Shown here one piece after another: positions 1-7,922 of a DNA stretch of 64,000 nucleotides. Numbering within the stretch: the stretch's first letter is position 1; each line of letters starts with the position of its first letter. The stretch covers positions 1 through 64,000 of the forward strand of contig JACKEI010000007.1 of the NCBI GenBank assembly GCA_020633075.1, in the 5' to 3' direction. This DNA comes from Sandaracinaceae bacterium (lineage in GTDB: Bacteria > Myxococcota_A > Polyangia > Polyangiales > Houyiibacteriaceae). The translations under genes were made by a program, and so were the position numbers. Under the pieces are notes generated by a model. That model ran no database searches. It was not told the DNA's origin and saw only the letters and a program-made list of their open reading frames with translations.

Positions 1-336
1 GTCGCCGTCATCGCTCCGCAGGTCGAGGCCGCTTCCTGGCGTGAAACGGACCCGGTCGTTGCCGATGGAGTGCGGACCCATCTGGGTCTCCTCGCCCTCG
101 GGGAGCAGCGAGTCGGCTTCGGCGTCTTCTTCTTCCGGCGTCGCTGCGGACGCTGACGTGTCGGGCGCGGCCGCTTCCACCGCGGGGGCCGGGGCGGACT
201 CGGCGTGGGTGTCCGTCTCCTCCTCGCCCTCGGTCTCGGGCAGCATGATGGGGTCAGCGGAAGGCTGCGCGTGAGCCGCCGACGCGGTCAGGAGCAGGGT
301 CAGCGCCAGGGCGCGCGTACGGTGTGCTTGTGACAT
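1..336 (-). CDS. Probable phosphate-selective porin (OprO/P-like), N-terminal part only
   Basis: The gene runs off the left edge; 112 codons are visible. Residues 1-23 form a classic signal peptide (basic start, Leu-rich core, AHA cleavage site before Gln), so the product is exported. An acidic, Ala/Glu-rich linker follows (about 30-85). Then comes a segment reading GNDRVRFTPGSGLDLRSDDGD, which resembles the 'FxPGxGLxxxSxDGxF' opening of phosphate-selective porin O/P barrels. The barrel itself lies outside the window, so the family call rests on this short match plus the Pho-box-like repeat 34 bases upstream of the ATG. If correct, it is an outer-membrane phosphate or polyphosphate channel working with the pst system at 41-46 kb. 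The acidic linker is unusual for the family. Confidence 0.6.
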   Translation of the reverse strand, partial: MSQAHRTRALALTLLLTASAAHAQPSADPIMLPETEGEEETDTHAESAPAPAVEAAAPDTSASAATPEEEDAEADSLLPEGEETQMGPHSIGNDRVRFTPGSGLDLRSDDGD

Positions 337-369
337 GCGCCGGAGTTAGGCCTCCGATGTGTCACTCGC

Positions 370-387
370 GTGACGCGCTTGTGACGC
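370..387 (-). promoter_or_regulatory. Pho-box-like direct repeat upstream of the porin gene
   Basis: Read in the direction of the porin gene, two copies of GCGTCAC are separated by AAGC. This is the 7-4-7 layout with 11-base period of PhoB boxes (consensus CTGTCAT). It ends 34 bases before the porin ATG, where a Pho box replacing a -35 element would sit. The match is to the GTCAC core, not the full consensus. Inference: activation by a PhoB-type regulator on phosphate limitation. Confidence 0.5.
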
Positions 388-437
388 ATCCGTGAGAGCC
401 GTCACATTCGCGACGAACAGGAGCCCGTCATGGCGAA

Positions 438-455
438 TCGTCACGTGGCTGTCAC
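438..455 (+). promoter_or_regulatory. Second Pho-box-like repeat, opposite orientation
   Basis: TCGTCAC-GTGG-CTGTCAC, again 7-4-7 with 11-base period; the second half is a near-perfect PhoB half site. It points away from the porin gene and lies 3' of the LolA-like gene, so it has no obvious target on its own strand. It may be an accessory PhoB site for the leftward promoter. Further GTGAC/GTCAC elements fill 358-405. Confidence 0.35.
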
Positions 456-471
456 ATGCCCGCGCCCTCCG

Positions 472-1167
472 TCAGAGGCGAAACAGATCGCGCGCCTCCG
501 CAGCGGTGAAGCGCCGCGCGGCGTTGACCTCGCTGAAGGTCGTGGTGGTCACGTCCCCGCTGGCCTCGCGCATGATCATCGTCTCCACGACCGCGCCCGC
601 GCCCACCAGCTCCATCTCGGTGAGGAAGCGCCGCAGCGCGTCCGTGCGCGGCGTGAGGCGCAGGCGCCAACGTTGCCCGCCCAGCGCCTCGAAGCGCAGC
701 GCGAAGGTGCGCTCCAGCGCCGCGCGGTCGCCCGCCAGCACGTGGCGGAACGACGACACGAAGCCCCCCACCACTTCGTTGCTGCCGAGCGGGATCTGCT
801 CGCGGCGGCCGTCGCCCACGAACGTCAGCGTGTCCCCCTCGATCAGCGCGGCGGAGGCGGTGGGCGCCGTGACCCGCCGCATGAGCCTCCCCGGGGGCGC
901 GAAGTACAGGACCCCCTCGCTCCGCACGGGCCGCGACAAGAGCGCTATCTGCTTCTCTTCCGTGAAGCGCGCCGACAAGCCCGGCATGGTCTGGAACCCG
1001 CGCAGGAGCTGGTCCAGCGTGGGCGCGCCCTGCTGGGCCACGACGGGCGCGGCGTCCCACGCGAGGAGCGACAGGGTGGAGGCGCCGAGCAGGGTCAGCG
1101 CGAGGACGAGGGAGGGGCGGCGGCGCATGCGGAGCCCGTGGGACGTGCGAGCGGCAGGATTGTTCAC
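472..1167 (-). CDS. LolA-like outer-membrane lipoprotein carrier family protein
   Basis: 231 residues. After a basic stretch, residues 14-44 form a signal peptide (MRRR, then a Leu/Ala-rich core ending near VVAQQ), so the protein is periplasmic. The rest reads like the LolA-fold proteins of aryl-polyene clusters: FTEEKQIALLSRPVRSEG, LYFAPPGRLMRRVT and a beta-rich 'RWRLRLTPR' region. It is the last gene of a four-gene leftward operon after FabG, COG4648 and acyltransferase genes, which is the usual aryl-polyene company. The GTG at 1167 overlaps the previous stop (GTGA), suggesting coupling; ATG at 1128 would give a more typical signal peptide and is a real alternative. Likely role: carrying a lipid or polyene product across the periplasm (inferred). 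Confidence 0.78.
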   Translation of the reverse strand: MNNPAARTSHGLRMRRRPSLVLALTLLGASTLSLLAWDAAPVVAQQGAPTLDQLLRGFQTMPGLSARFTEEKQIALLSRPVRSEGVLYFAPPGRLMRRVTAPTASAALIEGDTLTFVGDGRREQIPLGSNEVVGGFVSSFRHVLAGDRAALERTFALRFEALGGQRWRLRLTPRTDALRRFLTEMELVGAGAVVETMIMREASGDVTTTTFSEVNAARRFTAAEARDLFRL

Positions 1168-2189
1168 GGGTGAGGTCCCCAGAAGTCGAAGAAGTTGAAC
1201 CAGTTGTCCGGCGCCTTGCGCACGAACTCCGCCAGCAGGTCGGCGTACTGCTGAGCGTAGCCCGCGATGGCGGCCTGGCGATCGCCGCGTGGCAACACGA
1301 TCCGCTCCGCGAAGGGGATGCAGTACAGCTCGTACTGATTGCCGCCGCGATAGAGGCCCGCCGTGAAGTACACGGGGCAGCGCAGGGTGGCCGCCAGGAT
1401 GTAGGGGCCCGCCGGCAGCGCGACCTTGCCGCCGAGGAAGTCCACCACCACGGTCTTCCCGTCGGGAGGCGGGCGGTCACCGAGGATCGCGACCAGCCCA
1501 CCCTCCTCCACGCGCTCGCGGATCTTGAGCATGAAGTCCACCTGGTCCCCGCTACCCATCTCGATCAGGCGCGTCTTGCTCGTGGGGTCGAGGCTCTCCA
1601 GCACGTCGTTGATGCGCCGCGCGTGCTTGGTGTAGACCACCGGGTAGAGGGGCAGCGCCTCTTGCGTGCTCTGCATACGCATCGCGTAGAAGCTGCCCAG
1701 GTGCGCGCCCAGGAGCACGGCCCCCTGCTTGGTGTCGCGCAGCCTCTGAAGGTGCTCCTTCCCGTTGCGGCTGACGCGAAAGGCGCCTGTCTTGCCGCGC
1801 AGGAAGAAGAGCGCGTCGATGGTGCACTGCACGAAGCGGCGCACGTGCCGGAACGCGGGCCCGAAGCCCAGCGGGAGCCCCAGGCGCCGGCGCAGCTCGT
1901 CCCCGGTGTCACGCGCCACGCGGGAGGTGAGCGTGTAGTAGAGCGCGATGAAGAACCCCAGCAGGCGCGCGGGCCCGCGGCCGAACACGGTGGCCAGCAC
2001 CACCACGGTCTTGATGCCCAGCCGCGTGCCGTGCTCGGAGACGTCGCGCCAGCGCCGGGGCTCCCCCGCCTCCGTCGGCGCAGACATGTCTCCCGCCGTC
2101 GCGGCCGGCGTCTCGCTCCCACCGGGCTCGAGTGCGCTTCCCCCTGCCGCGGTTGGGTCGTTCGCCGCTGTGCTCTCGGGCTCAGGCAT
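1164..2189 (-). CDS. LpxL/HtrB-type lipid acyltransferase, altered catalytic motif
   Basis: 341 residues of the lysophospholipid acyltransferase family that acylates lipid A-like acceptors at the inner membrane. An Ala/Glu/Pro-rich cytoplasmic head (1-50) precedes a membrane segment (60-85). Family landmarks follow: GAVLLGAHLGSF (157-167), a GDRPPPDG loop, and FLGGKVALPAGPYILA. The HX4(D/E) catalytic motif reads H163-LGSF-Y168, so the acidic residue is Tyr; the codon is clearly TAC. The protein may be inactive or use another residue. It overlaps its neighbours by 8 and 4 bases within the aryl-polyene-like operon, where such a gene would acylate the polyene's lipid anchor. Confidence 0.85.
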   Translation of the reverse strand: MPEPESTAANDPTAAGGSALEPGGSETPAATAGDMSAPTEAGEPRRWRDVSEHGTRLGIKTVVVLATVFGRGPARLLGFFIALYYTLTSRVARDTGDELRRRLGLPLGFGPAFRHVRRFVQCTIDALFFLRGKTGAFRVSRNGKEHLQRLRDTKQGAVLLGAHLGSFYAMRMQSTQEALPLYPVVYTKHARRINDVLESLDPTSKTRLIEMGSGDQVDFMLKIRERVEEGGLVAILGDRPPPDGKTVVVDFLGGKVALPAGPYILAATLRCPVYFTAGLYRGGNQYELYCIPFAERIVLPRGDRQAAIAGYAQQYADLLAEFVRKAPDNWFNFFDFWGPHP

Positions 2190-2808
2190 GCGGTGGCCAC
2201 ACCTTCTTCAGCAGCCAGTCGTGCGGCAGCAAGCGCCCCTCGCCGTACTCGCGGAAGCGGTAGCGCCGCTCCAAGAACTCGGCCGTGAACATGCCGCCCA
2301 TCAGCGCGTAGGCCACGCCGCCCGTGTAGGTGGCCCACGTGGCCACGTCCGACCAGAGCGCCAGGGCGAGCGCGGCGCTCGCGTTGAGCACGAAGAACAC
2401 GCACCAGCGCCCGGTCCAGCGGCGGCAGTGCGCGCGCTGTGCGTCCGAGAGCTCGGGCGACTGCAGCCTCGCGAAGCGCTCGATCAGCGGCGTGTCCGTG
2501 CGCAGGCTGCTCCCGAAGGTCGCCAGCAGCCCCAGGTTGATGAGCACCGGCATCGCGAACACGAAGCGCGCGTCGTTCAGGATGACGCCGAGCAGGAGCA
2601 CGCTGAGCACCACCAGCGGCACCCGCAGCACCGCCCACAGCTCGCCGCGCTGCTTGCCGCGCAGCCGCAGCGCGAGGCCCGGGACCAGCACCAGCATGAC
2701 CAGCAGCCCCGTGTTGCGCGCGCTGGTGTGCGTGAGCGACCACCACACCGCCAGCGGGTACGTGACCGCCAGCACCACGTTCAAGACGGTGAGGACAACG
2801 CGCAGCAC
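2182..2808 (-). CDS. COG4648-type inner-membrane protein of aryl-polyene clusters
   Basis: 208 residues with about five to six hydrophobic segments: 1-20, 28-50, 58-80, 85-105 and a pair near 135-175. No catalytic motif is visible. The short polar loop 'RLQSPELSDAQRAHCRRWTGRW' and the position between FabG and the acyltransferase match the uncharacterised COG4648 membrane proteins found in aryl-polyene and xanthomonadin loci. Its function is unknown. GTG start at 2808, six bases after the fabG stop, with AGGGG just upstream; its end overlaps the acyltransferase start. Assignment is by context and hydropathy. Confidence 0.72.
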   Translation of the reverse strand: MLRVVLTVLNVVLAVTYPLAVWWSLTHTSARNTGLLVMLVLVPGLALRLRGKQRGELWAVLRVPLVVLSVLLLGVILNDARFVFAMPVLINLGLLATFGSSLRTDTPLIERFARLQSPELSDAQRAHCRRWTGRWCVFFVLNASAALALALWSDVATWATYTGGVAYALMGGMFTAEFLERRYRFREYGEGRLLPHDWLLKKVWPPHA

Positions 2809-2814
2809 GCGCCC

Positions 2815-3573
2815 CTAGAGCCCGCCGCTGATGGAGATGACCTGCCCCGTGATGTAGCCCGCCGCGTCGCTGGCCAAGAACGCGACCAGCGCGGCCACCT
2901 CCTCGGGTTGCCCGAAGCGCCGCATGGGGATGTGCTTCTTGATGATGTCGAGCGGGGCGTCCACGACCATGTCCGTCTCGATCAGCCCGGGCGCCACGGC
3001 GTTCACGGTGACGCCGCGCTTGGCGCACTCGATGGCCAGCGCCTTCGTCGCGCCGATCAGCCCGGCCTTGGCCGCGCTGTAGTTCACCTGGCCGCGGTTG
3101 CCGATGACGCCGCTCACGCTCGAGATGTTGATGATGCGCCCCTTGCGCAGGCGGATCATCGGCATGACCAGCTTCTGCGTCACGTTGTAGAAGCCGTCCA
3201 GGTTGACCCGCATGATGGGGTCCCACTGCTCGGGGGTCATCATGGGGAAGGCGTTGTCCGCCGAGATGCCCGCGTTGTTCACCAGCACGCCGATGGGCAG
3301 GCCCTCCGCGACGAGCCCGTCGATCGCGGCGAAGGCGGCCTCACGGTCCACCACGTCGAAGCGCAGCAGGCGCACCTTGCCGCCAGCGGCCTCGATCTCC
3401 GCTTTGACGGCCTCGGCCGCGGCGTCGTTGCTGCGGTAGTTCAGCAGGATGGGGTGACCCGCCTGCGCGAGCGCCTTGCTGATGGCCGCGCCGATGCCGC
3501 GGCTGCCTCCCGTGACCAACGCCCACGGCTTCTGTGGCGCCGCCGGGGCGCCTCCTGCACTTGCTGCTTCCAT
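2815..3573 (-). CDS. fabG: 3-oxoacyl-ACP reductase, FabG family (SDR)
   Basis: 252 residues, the standard length for a short-chain dehydrogenase. TGGSRGIG near the N-terminus binds NADP(H), NNAG follows beta-4, a Ser sits in NISSVSG, and YSAAK supplies the catalytic Tyr and Lys. The tail VISISGGL is typical of FabG. It reduces 3-oxoacyl-ACP to 3-hydroxyacyl-ACP in the cytoplasm. It is the first gene of the operon that continues into COG4648, acyltransferase and LolA-like genes, so it is probably the aryl-polyene-type FabG and not the housekeeping copy, which normally sits with fabD/acpP/fabF. ATG at 3573 is preferred over the GTG one codon upstream. A 78-base gap separates it from the Cys-rich lipoprotein gene upstream. 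Confidence 0.9.
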   Translation of the reverse strand: MEAASAGGAPAAPQKPWALVTGGSRGIGAAISKALAQAGHPILLNYRSNDAAAEAVKAEIEAAGGKVRLLRFDVVDREAAFAAIDGLVAEGLPIGVLVNNAGISADNAFPMMTPEQWDPIMRVNLDGFYNVTQKLVMPMIRLRKGRIINISSVSGVIGNRGQVNYSAAKAGLIGATKALAIECAKRGVTVNAVAPGLIETDMVVDAPLDIIKKHIPMRRFGQPEEVAALVAFLASDAAGYITGQVISISGGL

Positions 3574-3651
3574 CACCGCGCACTCTGACCGGCGGGCGCG
3601 CGCTTGGCCAGCGGCCCCGCCTCGGGCTCGGACGAGGGATCGCGAGGTGCG

Positions 3652-5421
3652 TCACCGACCGTCGCAGATCGCGGCGCCCGGCGCGGGTTCGTCGCTGCAC
3701 ATCCTCCGGCCCCACGCGACGACGCAGTCACCGCGGCAGTCGAGGTCGCGGACGCAGCTCTCACCAGTCTCTCGATAGGCGGTGCACACGGGGGTCCCGA
3801 GGTCCACGTCGCAGAAGGACGTGGCAGGGTCGCAGGGGAGGAGCTCCGCGCCGCAAGGCGCCCCGATGACGGCCCCTGAGCGGCACGAGCCGAAGAAGCA
3901 CGCCCCCGACTCGCACGCTTCGGAGTCGCGGCACGGTGCGCCGATCCCCAGCGGGAGCGAGCGACACCTTGGCGTGAGCTCGTCGAGGTTGCAGAAGTCC
4001 GACTCGCAGTCCGAGTGCTGGTCGCAGCGCTCGCCATCTGGGACGGGCCGCGAGGCACAGCCTCCCGCGATGCATGCGCCCGAAGCGCAGCGGTAGTCGT
4101 CGTTGCAGGGACCACCGGCTGGAATGAACGCGACGCAGCCCTCCTCGCCCAACGCCTCGACGAACAGGCAGAGCCCGTTCGTGCACTCTGCGGAAGACCC
4201 GGACGGGCAGGATTGGCCGTTGGCGACGGTGGCTGCGCATTGACCCGTCATGAAGTCGCAGAAGCCGCTCTCGCAGAGCTCGTCCCGGTAGCAGAACTCT
4301 CCGAGCGCGGCGGGACCCACGCAGACCCGCTCATCGCCGCTCAGCGAGTATTCGCAGAGGTCGCTCTCGCACTCGTATTCGTTCGCGCAGGGCTCGCCGT
4401 TCGGGAGCTTGGCCCGACAGGTGCTCACGTCGGCGACGGGGTCCGGGGTGCAGAGGAGCGGCGCTTCGCAGTCGTCGTAGTCGTCGCAGTGCTCACCCGC
4501 GGCGTGCGGGAAATCGCAGAAGCCACCGTAGGGCCAGCCTCGGCTCGTTCGGATGCACACCAGCCCGGTATCCACCCCGCACGCGCTCTCGCGCACGCCG
4601 CTACACCACGAGCCGCGAGCGCATCTGGCCACACACGTCGACGTGAAGGGTGAGCAGGTCAGCCCAGCTTCGCAGCGGATCAAGAGCGGGCCGTCGGTTG
4701 GTTGTGGGTCCGCGGGGGCGGCGTACGCACATGCCTCGCCCAGCGCCGCGGGCGCGCGGCAGGCCCCGTCCACCAGGCTGCAGTAGAGCCCGGCAGTGCA
4801 GTGGGCGTCGTCGGCGCACGGCTCACCCGCTCCTCGAAGTGCGGCGCAGGTGCCCAACCCACCGACCCCAGCCGGGTCCCTCAGACACACGAGGCCGTCG
4901 TGGCACTCCAACGACGCTGTTCCCCCGGAGCATGCGCCCCCCTCTGGCACGCGACCGTGCACCAGCAATGTGACGTCGCAGGGTGACATCGAGACGGGCG
5001 GCGGGGCGTGGCAGGCGTCCCCGGGGTCGTCCTCGGGAATGGGTTCGTTGCAACGCTGCTCGTTCAACCAAGCGACGCACGCGTCGACCGCGGAGCGGTC
5101 GAGGCGGACCCGGCCGTCTTGAATGGCCCGGTCGAGGCTCGTGAGGTTGGGGAGGTTCACCCGGGCGAACGGCCCGCCTCCGAACGTTGCGGTCGCGTCC
5201 AGGGCTGCGGCCTCGACCATCCGTTCGGCGCAGTCCGCCCCCGCGACGAAGGGCCCCAGGGAGTACTCCAGCTCCGCAGGGTTGCAGCAGCGGCTCGCGA
5301 TGGCGCACACCGCCTCCGCAATTTCCCGCACCCGCGGCTCGGCGTGCGGTGGAGACGGCGAGCAGCCCGCCGCCATGATCGCGCCACACCAGACCAAGAC
5401 CCTCCACTTCCCAGTCACCAT
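3652..5421 (-). CDS. Cys-rich lipoprotein with Dickkopf-like repeats
   Basis: 589 residues. The N-terminus carries a lipoprotein signal ending in MAAGC followed by Ser/Pro, so it should be acylated and exported. Residues about 20-150 form a domain with a CC pair (ASRCCNP). From about 150 to the end there are roughly eight degenerate Cys modules of 40-50 residues following C-x5-C-x4-C-x(6-9)-C, for example FCYRDELCESGFCDFMTGQC. Such modules are common in myxobacterial surface proteins and resemble colipase/Dickkopf folds; their function is unknown. ATG at 5421 is chosen because GGGAG lies 8 bases upstream; a GTG at 5430 overlaps that site. It could bind envelope or extracellular ligands. Confidence 0.82.
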   Translation of the reverse strand: MVTGKWRVLVWCGAIMAAGCSPSPPHAEPRVREIAEAVCAIASRCCNPAELEYSLGPFVAGADCAERMVEAAALDATATFGGGPFARVNLPNLTSLDRAIQDGRVRLDRSAVDACVAWLNEQRCNEPIPEDDPGDACHAPPPVSMSPCDVTLLVHGRVPEGGACSGGTASLECHDGLVCLRDPAGVGGLGTCAALRGAGEPCADDAHCTAGLYCSLVDGACRAPAALGEACAYAAPADPQPTDGPLLIRCEAGLTCSPFTSTCVARCARGSWCSGVRESACGVDTGLVCIRTSRGWPYGGFCDFPHAAGEHCDDYDDCEAPLLCTPDPVADVSTCRAKLPNGEPCANEYECESDLCEYSLSGDERVCVGPAALGEFCYRDELCESGFCDFMTGQCAATVANGQSCPSGSSAECTNGLCLFVEALGEEGCVAFIPAGGPCNDDYRCASGACIAGGCASRPVPDGERCDQHSDCESDFCNLDELTPRCRSLPLGIGAPCRDSEACESGACFFGSCRSGAVIGAPCGAELLPCDPATSFCDVDLGTPVCTAYRETGESCVRDLDCRGDCVVAWGRRMCSDEPAPGAAICDGR

Positions 5422-5592
5422 CGGAACCACTCCCTACTCGTGGATCGCGTGCATCGCCCTGCCGGTCCGCGGACTAGAGACCAAGGGCCGCCGGCAGCTC
5501 ACGCAGCGCGAGCGTAGCTCAGTGCGGGTGTCACAAGCGAGAGGCTTCAGCACCCTACCGACATGGACGACGCAGCACAGCGAGCCGCAGAG

Positions 5593-6474
5593 CTACTCGC
5601 CTGCCGTGCCCAGCTGGTCGCGCAGCGCTTGCTGGATGACCGGGCTCCAGCTGCGCCAGCTGTGGTTGCCCTCGTACTCGCCGGCGGTGTGCGGGATCCC
5701 GTGCTGCTCCAGGTGCTCGTGCAGACGCACGTTCGTGTCCTTGATGCCGGCGCGGTCGTCGCTGCCCCACCGTATGGTCACGCGCGTGCCGTGCAGGTCG
5801 GCCGGGCTGCGCCACACGCGGAAGGGGTCGCGCGCGCGGATCTCGCTCTCGTTGGCCGGGCCCCACACGCGGTGCACCGGGATGAACAGCTGGGTCATGC
5901 GGTCCGTGGCGAAGTTCATCATCTGCGCGGTGTCGAAGATGGGGGCGCTGATGGCGGTCAGCGTCGCAAAGCGCCCTGGGCGATCCATCACCAGCCGCAG
6001 CGACCCGTAGCCGCCCATGGACACGCCCATCACGTGGCAGTCCTCGGGGCAGGGCAGGGTGTGGTAGAGGCGCTGCACCTCCGGGATGAGCTCCTCCAGG
6101 ATCCAGTCTTGGTACAGGCGGGTTCCGTCGTACCAGTTGGCCCAGAAGCCGTTGTCCCCCTGCGGGAAGAAGATGACGGCGCGTGGTAGCTCCCCCCGCT
6201 CGCTGGCCGCGCGGAACTCGGCCGGCAGCCCCTGGTCGTCGAAGGTGGTCGGGTCGTCGCCGCCGCCGTGCAGGAACGTGATCAGCGGCAGGCGCTCGTC
6301 GTCGCGGAAGTCGGGTGGCACCCACACCGAGTAGCTCAGCCGCGCGCCGCTCATGCGGTCGCTGCGCACCTGGTGGTAGCTCAGCTCGCGCGCGCCCGTG
6401 CACGCCACCGTGAGCAGCGTGGCGGTCACCAGCAGGAGCGCTGGAACACGGAGTGCGAGTCGACGAACGTTCAT
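5593..6474 (-). CDS. Putative lipoprotein esterase (alpha/beta hydrolase, esterase D/antigen 85 type)
   Basis: 293 residues. A lipobox ending TVAC near residue 25 predicts a lipoprotein. The alpha/beta-hydrolase core shows 'LITFLHGGGDD' for the oxyanion region and GVSMGGYGS with the nucleophile Ser. An Asp in RWGSDDRAG and a His in EGNHSW complete a plausible triad. This is the Pfam 'putative esterase' family, acting on acyl esters outside the cytoplasm; the substrate cannot be read from sequence. It is transcribed divergently from deoA and stands alone. Confidence 0.8.
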   Translation of the reverse strand: MNVRRLALRVPALLLVTATLLTVACTGARELSYHQVRSDRMSGARLSYSVWVPPDFRDDERLPLITFLHGGGDDPTTFDDQGLPAEFRAASERGELPRAVIFFPQGDNGFWANWYDGTRLYQDWILEELIPEVQRLYHTLPCPEDCHVMGVSMGGYGSLRLVMDRPGRFATLTAISAPIFDTAQMMNFATDRMTQLFIPVHRVWGPANESEIRARDPFRVWRSPADLHGTRVTIRWGSDDRAGIKDTNVRLHEHLEQHGIPHTAGEYEGNHSWRSWSPVIQQALRDQLGTAGE

Positions 6475-6593
6475 GCGGTCACCTTAGCGTGTGCGCGAGC
6501 GCCACGGCACTCGAGTCCAGCGATGGGGTCGCAGGTGCTCCGTGAGCGTTTCAGGAAAGCTGATCCGTCGGGCGGTAGACGTTACCCTGCCCC

Positions 6594-7922
6594 ATGGTCA
6601 AGACCCCCGAGCTGCGCTCCGTCCCCGAACTCATTGCCCACAAGCGCGACGGTGGCGCGCTCAGCGACGCGGAGCTGCGCTCGCTGGTGAACCGCTACGC
6701 GACGGGGGAGCTGCCCGACTACCAGATGGCGGCCCTGGCCATGGCCATCTACTTCCGCGGCATGACCCCGGCCGAGACCACGGCCTACACGCTGGCCATG
6801 CGCGACAGCGGGCGGGTCATGGACCTCTCCAAGATCCCCGGCAAGAAGATCGACAAGCACTCCACCGGCGGCGTGGGCGACAAGATCAGCCTGTCCCTCG
6901 CCCCCATCGTGGCGGCCTGCGGGGTGCCCGTGCCCATGATGGCGGGGCGCGGGCTCGGCCACACGGGCGGCACGCTCGACAAGCTGGAGGCCATCCCGGG
7001 CTTCCACGTGGACCTCACGCCCAAGCAGTTCGCGCAGCAGCTGGCCACGCTGGGCTGCGCCATCATCGGGCAGACGGCCGACCTGGCCCCCGCCGACAAG
7101 CGCCTCTACGCGCTGCGTGACGTGACGGCCACCATCGAGTCCATTCCCCTGATCACCGGAAGCATCCTGTCCAAGAAGCTGGCGGAGGGGCTGGACGGCC
7201 TGGTGATGGACGTGAAGGTGGGGCGCGGCGCGTTCATGAAGAACGTGGACGACGCGCGCGTGCTGGCCAAGAGCCTGGTGCGCGTGGGGCGGCAGGCGGG
7301 CAAGGACGTGCGCGCGCTGCTCACGCGCATGGACGATCCGCTCGGCTTGATGATCGGCAACGCGCTCGAGGTGCGCGAATCGTTCCTCACGCTGCGCGGC
7401 GAGGGCCCGGCCGACCTGCTGGAGTGCACGCTCGCGCTGGGGTCCGAGATGCTGCAGATGGGTGGCGTGGCCAAGAGCCGCGCCGAGGCCCACCGACGCC
7501 TACTGCGCGCGATGCGCGATGGCAGCGCGGCGAGCTTGATGGAGCGCATGATCGCGGCCCAAGGCGGAGACAAGCGCGTGGTCGCGGAGCCCGACCGCCT
7601 GCCGGCGGCCAAGGTGCGCATCCCGATCACCGCCCCCAAGGGCGGCACGGTGCAGCAGATCGACGCGCTGGAGCTCGGCCTGACCGGTGTGGCGCTAGGC
7701 GCGGGTCGCACGCAGACGGATGACGTGGTCGATCCGCGGGTGGGCATCGAGCTCGCCGCCGTGGTGGGCGACCGCGTGGCCGCAGGGGCGCCCCTGGCCT
7801 ACCTGCACGTCAACGAGCGCCGTGGGCACGGGCGCCACGTGGCTCGGGTGCGGGACGCCTTCACGCTTGGCGCGCGCGCCGTCTCGCTGCCGCCGCTGGT
7901 GATCGAGCGCATCACGCGCTGA
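6594..7922 (+). CDS. deoA: Thymidine/pyrimidine-nucleoside phosphorylase
   Basis: 442 residues, full length for the family. It carries the family signature GRGLGHTGGTLDKLE and the phosphate/nucleoside site KHSTGGVGDK, plus MDVKVGRGAFMK. It cleaves (deoxy)thymidine or uridine with phosphate to the base and (deoxy)ribose-1-phosphate in cytoplasmic salvage. The order of motifs matches Bacillus Pdp as closely as E. coli DeoA, so substrate range (thymidine only, or uridine too) is not settled. The ATG lacks a strong ribosome site. It is a single gene whose last 11 bases overlap the end of the convergent STAS-like gene. Confidence 0.93.
   Translation: MVKTPELRSVPELIAHKRDGGALSDAELRSLVNRYATGELPDYQMAALAMAIYFRGMTPAETTAYTLAMRDSGRVMDLSKIPGKKIDKHSTGGVGDKISLSLAPIVAACGVPVPMMAGRGLGHTGGTLDKLEAIPGFHVDLTPKQFAQQLATLGCAIIGQTADLAPADKRLYALRDVTATIESIPLITGSILSKKLAEGLDGLVMDVKVGRGAFMKNVDDARVLAKSLVRVGRQAGKDVRALLTRMDDPLGLMIGNALEVRESFLTLRGEGPADLLECTLALGSEMLQMGGVAKSRAEAHRRLLRAMRDGSAASLMERMIAAQGGDKRVVAEPDRLPAAKVRIPITAPKGGTVQQIDALELGLTGVALGAGRTQTDDVVDPRVGIELAAVVGDRVAAGAPLAYLHVNERRGHGRHVARVRDAFTLGARAVSLPPLVIERITR

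Noticed and set aside
472..3573. Complete aryl-polyene biosynthetic cluster
   Set aside because: Ketosynthases, dehydratase, ACPs, ligase and glycosyl or aromatic-precursor enzymes are missing; only accessory genes are present.
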